Assembly (NCBI GenBank): GCA_017625435.1 | Contig: JAGAKX010000048.1 | Location: 1-50,285, forward strand | DNA length: 50,285 nt | Origin: Clostridia bacterium | Lineage (GTDB): Bacteria; Bacillota; Clostridia; Oscillospirales; Acutalibacteraceae | Direction of reading: 5' to 3' | Part shown: in pieces, positions 39,312 to 48,878 of the stretch | Numbering within the stretch: the stretch's first letter is position 1 | How the letters are laid out: every line of letters begins with the position of its first letter | Program-made: the position numbers and the translations under genes | The notes under the pieces: model-generated | Told to the model about the DNA's origin: nothing | What the model saw: the letters and a program-made list of their open reading frames with translations, nothing else | Database searches by the model: none

Positions 39312-40349
39312 TCACCTTAACACAGACTTGATTTTTTTATATAATTTCTCTCTTAAAAAAATCAGTCTGATTCTTCTATAGCTCTTTTTACAAATCAGTT
39401 CAAACATTTCAAGAGTTGAATTATTTATAAAACTATTACTCTTCTGTAAATCATCCGGTAAAAAACTGCACCAGTTAAAATCAATAACCTTTTTTTGTTC
39501 AATAAAACTTTGTGTTGATTTATAATACTGATTGAAAATATGAATCATTACATTAAGCCATTGCGCCTGTAAACGGGCAACCGTTTCCTCATTATCCATT
39601 CCCCATATAGGCAAATGATTCAAAAATTCATAATAAATATACAGCATATTCTTTTTTGCTATTTTTTCATAATCAAAATTTCTTGATATACTGAAATTAT
39701 CCACCCTATAACAATACAAAGGCTTGTTTATATAGCAAATCTTTTCTGCAAGAGTAAACAAATGAATTGACCTGAACTGATCTTCCCCCATACTGTTTTC
39801 ATAATACAGGGAGTAATTCGTTGTGTCTTTTTTTAATAACGATGCTCTTATGGCTTTCAAACACAAAGAGCTTACGGTTACGGAAAACATTAATGCTTCA
39901 TAAATATCTTTTTTGTTGTTTTCATCAACAATTGCATATCCGTCACAAAAACTTGCTTTTCTTGGTATCTTCCGTGAATCTTCAAAATAAGCCAAATTAA
40001 AAACTACAATATCAATGCTTTCTTCTGAAATAAAAGCCTCGTTCACAGATTCAAGCAGATTACTTTCAACATAATCATCAGAATCAACAAACAGACAGAT
40101 TTCGCCGTTTGCATTCTGAATCCCCCACTCTCTTGCAGAAACAAGCCCCTCATTGGATTTATGAATAACCTTTATTATATCGGGGTATTTTTCCTTGTAA
40201 TCATCGCAGATTTTGCCGGAGGAATCCGTTGAGCCGTCATCAACAAGAATTATTTCAAAATCACGGTATGTCTGCCCCAGCATTGATTCTATACACTGTG
40301 GCAGATATTTTTCAACATTGTATACCGGCACAAGAAATGAATATTTCAT
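39312..40349 (-). CDS. Glycosyltransferase family 2 protein
   Basis: A 345-residue GT2 enzyme with LVPVYNVEKYLPQCI, DDGSTD at 37-42 and DSDD at 89-92. It is a paralogue of the gene at 38280. The coding sequence is noticeably AT-rich compared with the capE-capF part of the locus, as is common for horizontally exchanged transferase genes. Donor and acceptor are unknown. Confidence 0.87.
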   Translation of the reverse strand: MKYSFLVPVYNVEKYLPQCIESMLGQTYRDFEIILVDDGSTDSSGKICDDYKEKYPDIIKVIHKSNEGLVSAREWGIQNANGEICLFVDSDDYVESNLLESVNEAFISEESIDIVVFNLAYFEDSRKIPRKASFCDGYAIVDENNKKDIYEALMFSVTVSSLCLKAIRASLLKKDTTNYSLYYENSMGEDQFRSIHLFTLAEKICYINKPLYCYRVDNFSISRNFDYEKIAKKNMLYIYYEFLNHLPIWGMDNEETVARLQAQWLNVMIHIFNQYYKSTQSFIEQKKVIDFNWCSFLPDDLQKSNSFINNSTLEMFELICKKSYRRIRLIFLREKLYKKIKSVLR

Positions 40350-40355
40350 TAAGCA

Positions 40356-41525
40356 TTAATCCTCCAAAAGTCGTTTCCATTGTTTTTTGAATTTCTGTAA
40401 TTCTTCGGAATCGTCAATTAAATTAAGCTCATTAATAATTGTATCATACAAAGTCTTATCATTTATAAGCTTCAAAATGCTTTCAGCAAGAGACTCTGCA
40501 TTTATATCAGAAATCAGTCCCGTTTTTTTGTGGGAGACAAGCTTTTTCCCGCCAACGGTAGCCGTTGTAATTACAGGCTTTTTTAATTTAAGTGCTTCTA
40601 TAATTGTAACAGGCATTGCTTCTTCATAAGACGGCTGAACGTATATATCTGCTGCTTTCATATAAGGGTAAGGATTTTCCTTCATACCCGTTATAGCAAT
40701 ACAGTCTGAAAGACGGTTTTCCTGTATTTTTTTCTCCAGCTTTTCTCTTTCGGGACCGTCACCTACAAAATACCACAAGAAATCAAAGCCTTTTTCTTTA
40801 AGCATTTTGGCACTTTCTATTGCTATATCAAAACCCTTAACAAAAGATAGTCTTCCGCAGGAGCAAAGAACAGTCTTACCTGCCGGTTTTTCAACACTAT
40901 ACTCTTCGCTTTGTCCTTCAATTGCCGGACGGCTGACAAAATTTTCAACTATCGTAATTCTATCGGACACACAGGGATACCATTCCCTGATAAGCTCTGC
41001 CTGAGTATCGTGTAATGCGGCAATTCTCTTGAAGTGCGGCAGTACTTTTTCGTGAAGAAAATGTACTTCATCTTTACTTGTATGAAAAAAAACATACTTG
41101 TCTTTTGAATTTATGTATTTATCAACAAACTCAACAGTATAGCCTTGCACATAAGCAATGGCTTTGTCAAATACAACATCCTTAAAATATGCATTGTGCT
41201 CATATTCCATTGATTGCTCACGGATAAAATCAGAGAGTTTTTTTTCAATTTCAGCAGATTTTTCTTTAAGTCCGAAAACGCTCAGAAGCTTTGAAAAAAT
41301 CTGCAAAAATACAGAATACGGCTTTCTGTAATACTTTGTCGTATCTTTATTAATTATAACTTTTACCCTTTTATCAACATAAGGCAGCAGGGTTGTCCGG
41401 TTTTTCCGAAGATATAATGTAACGTCATATCTGTCATAATCCAATGACGGTAAAGCAGAAATCAAGGACTTCTGCACACCGCCTATTGTAAGATGCGGAA
41501 TAACTAATAAAAGCTTTTTTTTCAT
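40356..41525 (-). CDS. Glycosyltransferase family 4 (GT-B) protein
   Basis: A 389-residue GT4-type enzyme with LTIGGVQKSLISALPSLDYD at the N-terminus, the donor-domain entry CSCGRLSFVKGFDIAIESAK and SYEEAMPVTIIEALKLKKPV with the E-x7-E motif. Its start overlaps the stop of the acyltransferase gene as ATGA, so translation is coupled. Donor and linkage are unknown. Confidence 0.88.
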   Translation of the reverse strand: MKKKLLLVIPHLTIGGVQKSLISALPSLDYDRYDVTLYLRKNRTTLLPYVDKRVKVIINKDTTKYYRKPYSVFLQIFSKLLSVFGLKEKSAEIEKKLSDFIREQSMEYEHNAYFKDVVFDKAIAYVQGYTVEFVDKYINSKDKYVFFHTSKDEVHFLHEKVLPHFKRIAALHDTQAELIREWYPCVSDRITIVENFVSRPAIEGQSEEYSVEKPAGKTVLCSCGRLSFVKGFDIAIESAKMLKEKGFDFLWYFVGDGPEREKLEKKIQENRLSDCIAITGMKENPYPYMKAADIYVQPSYEEAMPVTIIEALKLKKPVITTATVGGKKLVSHKKTGLISDINAESLAESILKLINDKTLYDTIINELNLIDDSEELQKFKKQWKRLLED

Positions 41526-42118
41526 AACTGTCCTTCTTTATTGATAATTCTTGCAGGAACTCCGGCAATCACACTCCCGGGAACGTCAAAAGACTTCGTA
41601 ACAACAGCACCGGCACCAATTATGCAATTATCTGCAATCCTTACATTTCCGATTACCATAGCACCAATTCCGACATCTACATTTTTTCCTAGTACGGGAA
41701 TTTCACCTTTTGCACCGCTTCTTTTGTTTCCCACAACATTATTACCGTGAAAAACACAACCTGTTCCTATATTGCCGTTAAGAATAACATTTGGATGACA
41801 GATGCGAATATTATCTGCAATATTACCGGATAACATTTCAACACCTATTTTTAATCCATAATGATTTTTTCGAATATCACAATATTTTATCAATAACGAA
41901 TAAAGTTTAGAAATGAGAATATTCTTACAATTGTCTCTTCTGTAAATACAAAAATCCATTATTCTGAAATACCTGAAAAATCTATATAAAACTGACTTAA
42001 ACGGTTTTCTTAAATAATCCTCAATTGTTGCCTTACTTTTGCCAAAGCAACAGATTTTATCGCTTTTAAGCAGTTCGTTCAGTTCTTTCTTCGTTCGAAC
42101 AACATTATCAAAACTCAT
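41522..42118 (-). CDS. Hexapeptide-repeat acyltransferase (serine O-acetyltransferase-like)
   Basis: A 198-residue protein with a helical N-terminus and a C-terminal left-handed beta-helix of hexapeptide repeats (IRICHPNVILNGNIGTGCVF, VDVGIGAMVIGNVRIADN, CIIGAGAVVTKSFDVPGSVI), ending in AGVPARIIN. Such enzymes acetylate sugars or serine; here a polysaccharide O- or N-acetyltransferase is most likely. The ATG at 42118 shares one base with the upstream stop (TAATG) and has GGAG eight bases upstream. An upstream in-frame ATG at 42136 is rejected. Confidence 0.85.
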   Translation of the reverse strand: MSFDNVVRTKKELNELLKSDKICCFGKSKATIEDYLRKPFKSVLYRFFRYFRIMDFCIYRRDNCKNILISKLYSLLIKYCDIRKNHYGLKIGVEMLSGNIADNIRICHPNVILNGNIGTGCVFHGNNVVGNKRSGAKGEIPVLGKNVDVGIGAMVIGNVRIADNCIIGAGAVVTKSFDVPGSVIAGVPARIINKEGQL

Positions 42119-43326
42119 TAAAACAACTCCATCCATTGTTTTGCGATATTTTTCAGCGAGAGTTCTTCTCTTATTTTTGCTGCGTTGACTGAGAGCTTTT
42201 GGGACAAGACGGAATTTTCGAGAACCTCAATTACAGCCATTGCAAAATCTTCGTGGTCACAGACCTTAGTCAGCATTCCGTTTTCTTTGTGTTTTATGAC
42301 GGCTGCGGCACCGCCTATGGGACAGTCTGTACACACAACGGGCATACCTATTGCCATTGCTTCAAGCATAGCGTTTGACATTCCCTCATAGTCGGAAGAA
42401 TTTACATAAAGCGCATCGGTGATTATTTTCTTATGCACCGACGGACTGAAGGGTAAGAATTCCACAAAATCGGTAAGACCGTATTTTTCGATAAGAGCTT
42501 TGGTTTCAATAAGAGCCTCTTCATCGTCCTTGTTGCTCGTCTGCCCTATAATTCTCAGGATATATTCAGGAAAACGCTTATGCACAATATTGAATGCATT
42601 TATGAGCATCGGCAGATTTTTCTGCTTTGATATACGGCAGAAGGTTGTTATGTATTTGTTCCGCTCTCCGGAATACGATTCGGGTAAGCTGCCGTTTATG
42701 GGATTAAAAATTACTTTGCCCTTTGCTGAAATATTTGCGGGGTATGTATTCTTTGCGTCCTCAGTCTGAAAAACCGCAGAATCTGCACGGGCATAATATT
42801 TTTCAATAAATTTATAGCCGTATCTGCTTTTTATAAGTCGTTTGGGGTCTCCGCGCTCGGAGATAATAATTTTATTGGGAAGTCCCCTTGCGGCAAGAAG
42901 AACAATGGGAATGCTCGGTTGTAAAAACACAACAACAGTTGTATCGGGTTCGTTTTTCAGTTTTTCACGCATTGCTTTGATTTCTCTTCTGTATTCTGAA
43001 ATAAACGACAGATAAGAAAAACATACGGGGACATCTTTTTTTACTGCTTCAAAAAGCCGACACGCAACAGATGAAACAATTCGGAGTAACTTATAAAACA
43101 GCTTCTGTAATGCATTTTCAGACTCAAACAGCTTTCTTAAAACCGTTATGGGGATATCCTGATTCAGGTCACGGTTTATGATTTCATCCTCATCTGATGA
43201 AGTCAGCAGATATTCGGTTTCATAACCGCTCTCATTAAATTCATTTGTAAGCATAGAGGAAACCCTCTCTGCTCCACCGCCTCTGAGAACTGAAATAACA
43301 GTTAAAATTTTTCTTTTTTCTGACAT
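42118..43326 (-). CDS. Glycosyltransferase family 4 (GT-B) protein
   Basis: A 402-residue GT4-type enzyme with VLRGGGAERVSSMLTNEF at the N-terminus, FCRISKQKNLPMLINAFNIV opening the donor domain, and SSDYEGMSNAMLEAMAIGMP with the E-x7-E motif. It is a clear paralogue of the GT4 at 34927. Donor and linkage are unknown. Confidence 0.89.
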   Translation of the reverse strand: MSEKRKILTVISVLRGGGAERVSSMLTNEFNESGYETEYLLTSSDEDEIINRDLNQDIPITVLRKLFESENALQKLFYKLLRIVSSVACRLFEAVKKDVPVCFSYLSFISEYRREIKAMREKLKNEPDTTVVVFLQPSIPIVLLAARGLPNKIIISERGDPKRLIKSRYGYKFIEKYYARADSAVFQTEDAKNTYPANISAKGKVIFNPINGSLPESYSGERNKYITTFCRISKQKNLPMLINAFNIVHKRFPEYILRIIGQTSNKDDEEALIETKALIEKYGLTDFVEFLPFSPSVHKKIITDALYVNSSDYEGMSNAMLEAMAIGMPVVCTDCPIGGAAAVIKHKENGMLTKVCDHEDFAMAVIEVLENSVLSQKLSVNAAKIREELSLKNIAKQWMELF

Positions 43327-43335
43327 ATTTTCTCC

Positions 43336-44319
43336 TCAGAATCTGCCGATAGTTTTTTCATAAAATTTATATACAACCCACAACAGGTTACTGTAACACT
43401 TCATTTTGAGTGCAGTATTTGAATATGCATTATCCCGCAAAATGTCTTTCTTTACATCCGAAAGCTTATCCTGGCACAGTTTTTTATCCTGTTTGTTCAG
43501 CAAATAATAATTATTGAATACATTAAAAGCATTTCGGGCTATATATTTTTTTGCAAAATCAAACTCTGTCAGATTATTATCAAAAGAAAAGTCTCGTATA
43601 TACTCATAAACAGCAACGCTGCTGTCAAAATACTTTTTTGATTTTTTTGATGTCATTGTTGAGTTTTCTCTGTACCTTCTTTTGTATAAAACCTCCGGGC
43701 ACTGAGAGACTGTACCGGCACGGCACAAAAGCTCGTAAGTGTACGCCATATCTTCGTAATAAATGCCGGGAATAAACTCAATGTCATTTTTCTTCAGTAA
43801 TTCTTTCCTGAGTAACATTCCCCACACAACACAATGATACTCATTCCTATTCTGCATAAGTTCAAAAGTCTTAATGCCGCTTTGTACCGGATATTTATGT
43901 GTTCGAAGATAAGTCTGCTTCATTTCAGCATCAGGCTTTTCATCAATAAAAGACAGGGCATCAAAAAACACTACATCGGCACAATCCGCTTCTGCAACGG
44001 CACATAATTTCTCTAATGCATCAGGAACAATAATGTCATCACTATCGAGAAAATATATGTATTTACCCTGTGCTTTTTCAAGTCCCATATTACGGGCTGT
44101 TGACTGACCGCCGTTTTCTTTATGAAAAACCTTAATATTACTGTGATTTTCAGCAAAACTGTCACAAAGCTTACCCGAGGAATCTGTTGAGCCGTCATCC
44201 ACAAGGATAATTTCTATGTTTTTATAGGTTTGTGCCAAAACGCTGTTCACACATTCCTCAAGATATTTTTCAACATTGTAAACGGGAATTATTACACTTA
44301 TAAGCGGTAAATTTTCCAT
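43336..44319 (-). CDS. Glycosyltransferase family 2 protein
   Basis: A 327-residue GT2 enzyme with VIIPVYNVEKYLEECV, DDGSTD at 41-46 and DSDD at 92-95, then GMLLRKELLKKNDIEFIPGI and YYEDMAYTYELLCRAG, typical of this Clostridial capsule subgroup. Donor and acceptor are unknown. Confidence 0.88.
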   Translation of the reverse strand: MENLPLISVIIPVYNVEKYLEECVNSVLAQTYKNIEIILVDDGSTDSSGKLCDSFAENHSNIKVFHKENGGQSTARNMGLEKAQGKYIYFLDSDDIIVPDALEKLCAVAEADCADVVFFDALSFIDEKPDAEMKQTYLRTHKYPVQSGIKTFELMQNRNEYHCVVWGMLLRKELLKKNDIEFIPGIYYEDMAYTYELLCRAGTVSQCPEVLYKRRYRENSTMTSKKSKKYFDSSVAVYEYIRDFSFDNNLTEFDFAKKYIARNAFNVFNNYYLLNKQDKKLCQDKLSDVKKDILRDNAYSNTALKMKCYSNLLWVVYKFYEKTIGRF

Positions 44320-44322
44320 AAT

Positions 44323-45255
44323 TTAACCCTTTAATCTCTCTTTAATCACAATCAGTACAGTAAACAAAAGCTTTTTCATATCCGAAATGAAGCCGTAGGA
44401 ATAATGCTTTTTCATTATTTTCTGAATACGGTTATCGACACCTAAATTCTCAAGTTTAGGACAAGCAATCGCATTTGAAAGATCAACTCTCATTTTTTCC
44501 GCATCATCGGATGTGCTGTGTACACCCGATTCGTCACAGCCGATATTCTGAACGTAGGAATATCTGGGATAGACCGTAAGCCAACCGTTTTTCACAAGAT
44601 GCGCACCGAATCTTACAGACCAGGATGAGCCGTTACCCTTGGTCTGTCTGTAAAGGCGGATAAAGCGGTCACTTCCGTTGGAGTTAAGACGTCTTATAAG
44701 GGAAGGATTTTTGTAAAAATCTGAAATGTACTGAAGCTCCCAGTCTACGTTCTCCCAGCGGTCTGCCCAGGTAGCCCATGACCAACTGCAGGAACGATAT
44801 GCCATAAAAACATCCTTATTATAATCGGCAGGTAACTCAATCTGCGGAATATATCCTGCAATACTGCCGATTTTCTTATTATCGGAATAAAACTCAAGAG
44901 CATTGTTCATATACTTAAGAAAATGCTCGGAAGGCATACAGTCGTCTTCCACAACAATTACCCTGCCGTATTTTCGGATTACCTCCGTTACACCTGAAAT
45001 TACAGACTTTGCAAGTCCTTTGTTAACGGGGCTCTCGGTTACGTTAATACTTCTGAAAAAGCTGTCCGTCTGAATCCTTTTAAGCTCATCTCTTACTTCG
45101 TTAACCTTTTTTGCCCCTTCTTCATTTTTAGGTCCGTCTGAGAATATGAAGAGGTCGGATTCTTTTGCTTCAGGGCACCTTGAAAGAGCCTCATAAGTTT
45201 TATTAAAATGGTCTGCTCTGTTATAAACAAACATAACAATAGGTGCAAAGCTCAT
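44323..45255 (-). CDS. GT-A glycosyltransferase (GNT-I/GT2-like)
   Basis: A 310-residue sugar transferase with MFVYNRADHFNKTYEAL, LFIFSDGPKNEEG, a V-I-V-V-E-D-D-C metal motif (EDD, 103-105) and SCSWSWATWADRWENVDWEL. This pattern resembles GNT-I-like (GT13-type) transferases seen in bacterial polysaccharide loci. Donor and acceptor are unknown. It lies one base after the upstream GT4 gene. Confidence 0.83.
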   Translation of the reverse strand: MSFAPIVMFVYNRADHFNKTYEALSRCPEAKESDLFIFSDGPKNEEGAKKVNEVRDELKRIQTDSFFRSINVTESPVNKGLAKSVISGVTEVIRKYGRVIVVEDDCMPSEHFLKYMNNALEFYSDNKKIGSIAGYIPQIELPADYNKDVFMAYRSCSWSWATWADRWENVDWELQYISDFYKNPSLIRRLNSNGSDRFIRLYRQTKGNGSSWSVRFGAHLVKNGWLTVYPRYSYVQNIGCDESGVHSTSDDAEKMRVDLSNAIACPKLENLGVDNRIQKIMKKHYSYGFISDMKKLLFTVLIVIKERLKG

Positions 45256-45256
45256 T

Positions 45257-46528
45257 TTATTTCTCCTTGATTTCCTTTAAGATATCATTATATGCAAAGA
45301 GTAAATCATCTGCGTTGTTCTTGGCATTGTGGGTAATACGTGCCCTTTTTCTGCCGTTTTCTGAAAGGGTCAGAGCCAATTCATCATTATCAAAAATCTG
45401 TTTTATGTTCCAAGAAAGAAGCTTGGGGTCATCATTTCTGTAAAACAACGCTTCTTTTTTATCCTCTGCCATATCGGAAGCACCGCCGACGTAAGCGGAT
45501 ACACAAGGTGTTCCTATCATCATAGCCTCACCCAATGTGTTGGGGCTGTTTTCTATTGCAGAACACAGAACGTAGGCATTAACCTTTGATAATCTTTCTG
45601 CCACCTCGTGTGCTTTAAGAGGTCCCGTAAACACCACGTGATTTCCGACGCCGAGATCATCAATCAGCTTTTTAAGATATGCTCCGTAGCCTTTTTTTAT
45701 AAATGAACGCTGGTCTCCTTCACTAAAGGGCTTGTAGCCTGCAATATTAAGCTTTAAGTCCGGATATTCCCTTATTAACTGCGGCAATGCCATAATCACA
45801 AAATGGACACCCTTAAGAGCATAATAGCCGTTACCGACATATATAGAATGCCTTTCGATATTTTTAATATCCCAGTCCTTTTCATAAAAAGGCTGTCTCA
45901 GTACTCTGTTACACGAATAATATTTTGCTACGGGATTTATTGCATAAGAATGAGCTCTGTCCCATGTGGTCCTTCCGAGAATGTAATCAGCCTTTTCAAT
46001 TATCTCCTTTTCAGGCTTCATTCTGGGTTTATACCACAGCACCTTTCTCAGATGTAAAAGCCATGCCGACATAATATCAGTCAAAGACTTTGAGAACATC
46101 ATATCATCAAGCTGCAGCTGACCGCACTGATAATTATACTGACCGTTTAGTATCCCCTGGAGGGAAACGATAACGGGAACAGAATTGCTTTTACAATAAT
46201 CAATCATTGCCTTGGCGTGCAGAAACTCCGTTCCTTCAATCTGGACAATATCGGGAGAAAAATCAGATATAATTTCGCGGCATCTGTTTTTAATTGAATC
46301 AACGTCATCTCCGTCAGAATAGCCAAGGCTGTAGTATGTAACACCGCTGACCCTTTCCTTAAAAGTAATATCGGAAGAGCACTTGCAGGCAATAGCAAGC
46401 TCTATGTTTTCGACATTTCTCAGCTGAGCCGCCATAGACTCTACCCAACCGCCGAGAACCTCAGTTTTTATACCGAGCTTAACTGCAGGCTCTTCAGGTA
46501 TTAAATTTACTGTCCAGAGTATTTTCAT
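45257..46528 (-). CDS. Glycosyltransferase family 4 (GT-B) protein
   Basis: A 423-residue GT4-type enzyme with MKILWTVNLIPEEPAVKLGI at the N-terminus and LGGWVESMAAQLRNV as the acceptor loop. The donor domain contains HSIYVGNGYYALKGVHFVIM and SAIENSPNTLGEAMMIGTPC with the E-x7-E motif. GGACGAG lies eight bases before the ATG at 46528; two earlier in-frame starts (GTG 46537, ATG 46534) are possible. It overlaps the polymerase gene by about 35 bases. Confidence 0.87.
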   Translation of the reverse strand: MKILWTVNLIPEEPAVKLGIKTEVLGGWVESMAAQLRNVENIELAIACKCSSDITFKERVSGVTYYSLGYSDGDDVDSIKNRCREIISDFSPDIVQIEGTEFLHAKAMIDYCKSNSVPVIVSLQGILNGQYNYQCGQLQLDDMMFSKSLTDIMSAWLLHLRKVLWYKPRMKPEKEIIEKADYILGRTTWDRAHSYAINPVAKYYSCNRVLRQPFYEKDWDIKNIERHSIYVGNGYYALKGVHFVIMALPQLIREYPDLKLNIAGYKPFSEGDQRSFIKKGYGAYLKKLIDDLGVGNHVVFTGPLKAHEVAERLSKVNAYVLCSAIENSPNTLGEAMMIGTPCVSAYVGGASDMAEDKKEALFYRNDDPKLLSWNIKQIFDNDELALTLSENGRKRARITHNAKNNADDLLFAYNDILKEIKEK

Positions 46529-47741
46529 CGTCATCACTCGTCCATTTTAATATAGCTTCATAGTATAGGGGTAAAACCAAAAGAATCATTCCGGAAAAAG
46601 CATAAGTAAAAGAATCAAGTATTGAAACTATCATAATGCTGACCAATGTCGCGTTACATACTCTGGTCATAATTGCATTATTTCTATATAACCTCTTGTA
46701 AGAATTCGGAACAAAATATATCATAAAGCAATAAATTGCACCGCCCCACAAGCCGTACTTTGCAAAAGTATCAAGTACAGCGGAATGACCGCCGCCTCCG
46801 GATTTCCACAGAGCACCGATAACAGGATAAATAAATATTCTTCTGATACTTGCCAGATATCTTGTCATACGTGCAGCTATTGAGCCCGACGCATCGCCGC
46901 TTTCCGCACTTGCAATAAGGTCATTTATTTTTTTGTGAATAGCATTACTCTTGAAGGTTTCCAGAATCCAATTACGGAACTCTTCAACATAAAGAATAAG
47001 ATACATTATTGCAATGAAAATAATAAGTGCCACCAAAAATGCCTTAACAGCACTGTTTCCCCTGTAGAAAAACAGCAGAAAAACACCGATTGCAGTAGCA
47101 AATATTGCAATTGAATACCCGGCATTAAAAATAACCAACAAAAATGAACAGCTGCAAACCGCACCTAAAACAAAGTACAGTTTATTCTTCTTAAAAGCAC
47201 TTATTGTCCACTGAAGAAGTGCCGGAAAAACACAAACCTGCGGATAAATAAGGCTGTATCCGCCGATTCCCTGACGTAAATACTGATACATATTCTCATC
47301 ATTCCGAACAAGCTGACGTGCAAGAGCAGGGTCTTGAAGAAGAGCAGAATATGTTCTGAAATTAAAGATAATAAGCAGAACCAATATGACGGGGATTATC
47401 ATTTTCAGTTCATCCCATTGCTTTTTGTAATACTGACAGATAATAAAGCAGATAACCATCATAAAATACGAAATCTGTTTTATTATTCCGCTGGCTTTTC
47501 CCGTTTCGATATAGGTAATCCCCACAACCGCAACAAGAAAAACTAAAGCAAATATCGTATTGGTTTCAATAAGAAGCGGCTTTTGTCTTAGAATAAGAAT
47601 AAAAGCCCACAGTCCTGCAAAAGCAACAGCTAAAAGGCGGTATATCATATCAATTTCCATAAAAGGAGAAATTGTCCAAACGACAATATATAACACCGAA
47701 AACATCTGAATAGTTCCGTAATTTATTCCTTTTTTCAGCAT
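46494..47741 (-). CDS. Wzy/WaaL-like O-antigen polymerase or ligase membrane protein
   Basis: A 415-residue protein with about ten to eleven hydrophobic helices and a large extracytoplasmic loop (about 245-310). YLRQGIGGYSLIYPQVCVFP and GALWKSGGGGHSAVLDTFAK, followed by YGLWGGAIYC, match Wzy/WaaL-type proteins, which join lipid-linked repeat units outside the membrane. The ATG at 47741 has AAAGGAG five bases upstream; an ATG at 47756 has none. A Wzy-like polymerase next to a Wzm/Wzt-type ABC exporter, with no Wzx flippase in view, is notable. Confidence 0.82.
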   Translation of the reverse strand: MLKKGINYGTIQMFSVLYIVVWTISPFMEIDMIYRLLAVAFAGLWAFILILRQKPLLIETNTIFALVFLVAVVGITYIETGKASGIIKQISYFMMVICFIICQYYKKQWDELKMIIPVILVLLIIFNFRTYSALLQDPALARQLVRNDENMYQYLRQGIGGYSLIYPQVCVFPALLQWTISAFKKNKLYFVLGAVCSCSFLLVIFNAGYSIAIFATAIGVFLLFFYRGNSAVKAFLVALIIFIAIMYLILYVEEFRNWILETFKSNAIHKKINDLIASAESGDASGSIAARMTRYLASIRRIFIYPVIGALWKSGGGGHSAVLDTFAKYGLWGGAIYCFMIYFVPNSYKRLYRNNAIMTRVCNATLVSIMIVSILDSFTYAFSGMILLVLPLYYEAILKWTSDDDENTLDSKFNT

Positions 47742-47762
47742 ATTTTCTCCTTTCATAAAAAT

Positions 47763-48878
47763 TTATTTCAAAAAATTCTTACATAAATCAATATAGTTTC
47801 TGTAATCAAAGGTTGTCCTGATATCAGCCATACCTGTTTTACCCTCTTTTATTTTTGCTTCCATTGCGTTTCTTACGGCTGTGCAAGAGCAATCGGGAAG
47901 CAAAACATCCCGTGTCCCATCAATATACATTGAAATATCGCTGATATCTGTAGCGATAACGGGAACACCCAGCGTATAGCCTTCAGCAAATTTTGTAGGA
48001 AAGCCTGCATTATTGCGCCTGTCAGAGGGTCTTATAAATATATAACAGTCACAATCAGCAACATATTCCAGAGTTTCTTTATGAGAAAGCTTTCCCATAA
48101 AGACAATTCTTTCATCCTCTGCTTCATTTTTTAATGAAGGATACAATGAAACAAAATGCTCCTTTGTAACACCTATTATACGCAGACGTGTCTTATCATC
48201 GTTTATCTTACAGAATGCGGTAACAATTGAATCAAGGCTCTCCTTGTTACCGTCCGGAACACCTGCGAAACAGAATTCAAAAATACCGTCATTACGCCCT
48301 TTTTTCTGATGCCAGATACTATCCTTAACATCCACAAGAGGCGGAAGAAGTATCATATTTTTGCATTTTTTGTACTTATTCTGCATCATAGAGCTTATTA
48401 CGATTATATTGCCGCAAAACCTATGAAGAAAATTGCGAACAAAAAATTCGTCAAATTTCTTAAAAAGCCGTTTAGGTAAGCTACCATCGGTAAAAGCAGT
48501 CCATTCGGTGCAGTCATACATTATTCTTATTTTCGTCCCGCGAAACGCAAGCTTCACAGCAAGCAGAGTCACAACGGGAAGATTGTAAAGGATTACAGCC
48601 CCGGCGTTATATTCCGTAACTAATCTGAGAATACTGCCTGTGCTGAAAATATGCTTTGCCCACTGCATACTTGACTCAGGATGGGCTTCTTCATACATAT
48701 TTTCCGTTCCCGGAATTCTTCTTATTCCTTCAAAATGCTCCTTTGAATCGGAAGCTCCGAGAAAAACCGTATTATACCCGGCTTCATTGAAAGCCTTCGC
48801 ATTTGACACAACACGGTTGGCTGCCGCACCCTTGTCGGGTAAAATAAATTCACCCACGTAAATTACAGTCTGATTCAT
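47763..48878 (-). CDS. Glycosyltransferase family 4-like (GT-B) protein
   Basis: A 371-residue GT-B transferase. VIYVGEFILPDKGAAANRVV is the N-terminal loop, KIRIMYDCTEWTAFTDGSLP a conserved central stretch, and RPSDRRNNAGFPTKFAEGYT with LGVPVIATD the donor-binding region (an unusual form of the E-x7-E region, with K-F-A-E). The ATG overlaps the upstream stop as TGATG, with AAGGTG eight bases before it. Donor and linkage are unknown. Confidence 0.83.
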   Translation of the reverse strand: MNQTVIYVGEFILPDKGAAANRVVSNAKAFNEAGYNTVFLGASDSKEHFEGIRRIPGTENMYEEAHPESSMQWAKHIFSTGSILRLVTEYNAGAVILYNLPVVTLLAVKLAFRGTKIRIMYDCTEWTAFTDGSLPKRLFKKFDEFFVRNFLHRFCGNIIVISSMMQNKYKKCKNMILLPPLVDVKDSIWHQKKGRNDGIFEFCFAGVPDGNKESLDSIVTAFCKINDDKTRLRIIGVTKEHFVSLYPSLKNEAEDERIVFMGKLSHKETLEYVADCDCYIFIRPSDRRNNAGFPTKFAEGYTLGVPVIATDISDISMYIDGTRDVLLPDCSCTAVRNAMEAKIKEGKTGMADIRTTFDYRNYIDLCKNFLK

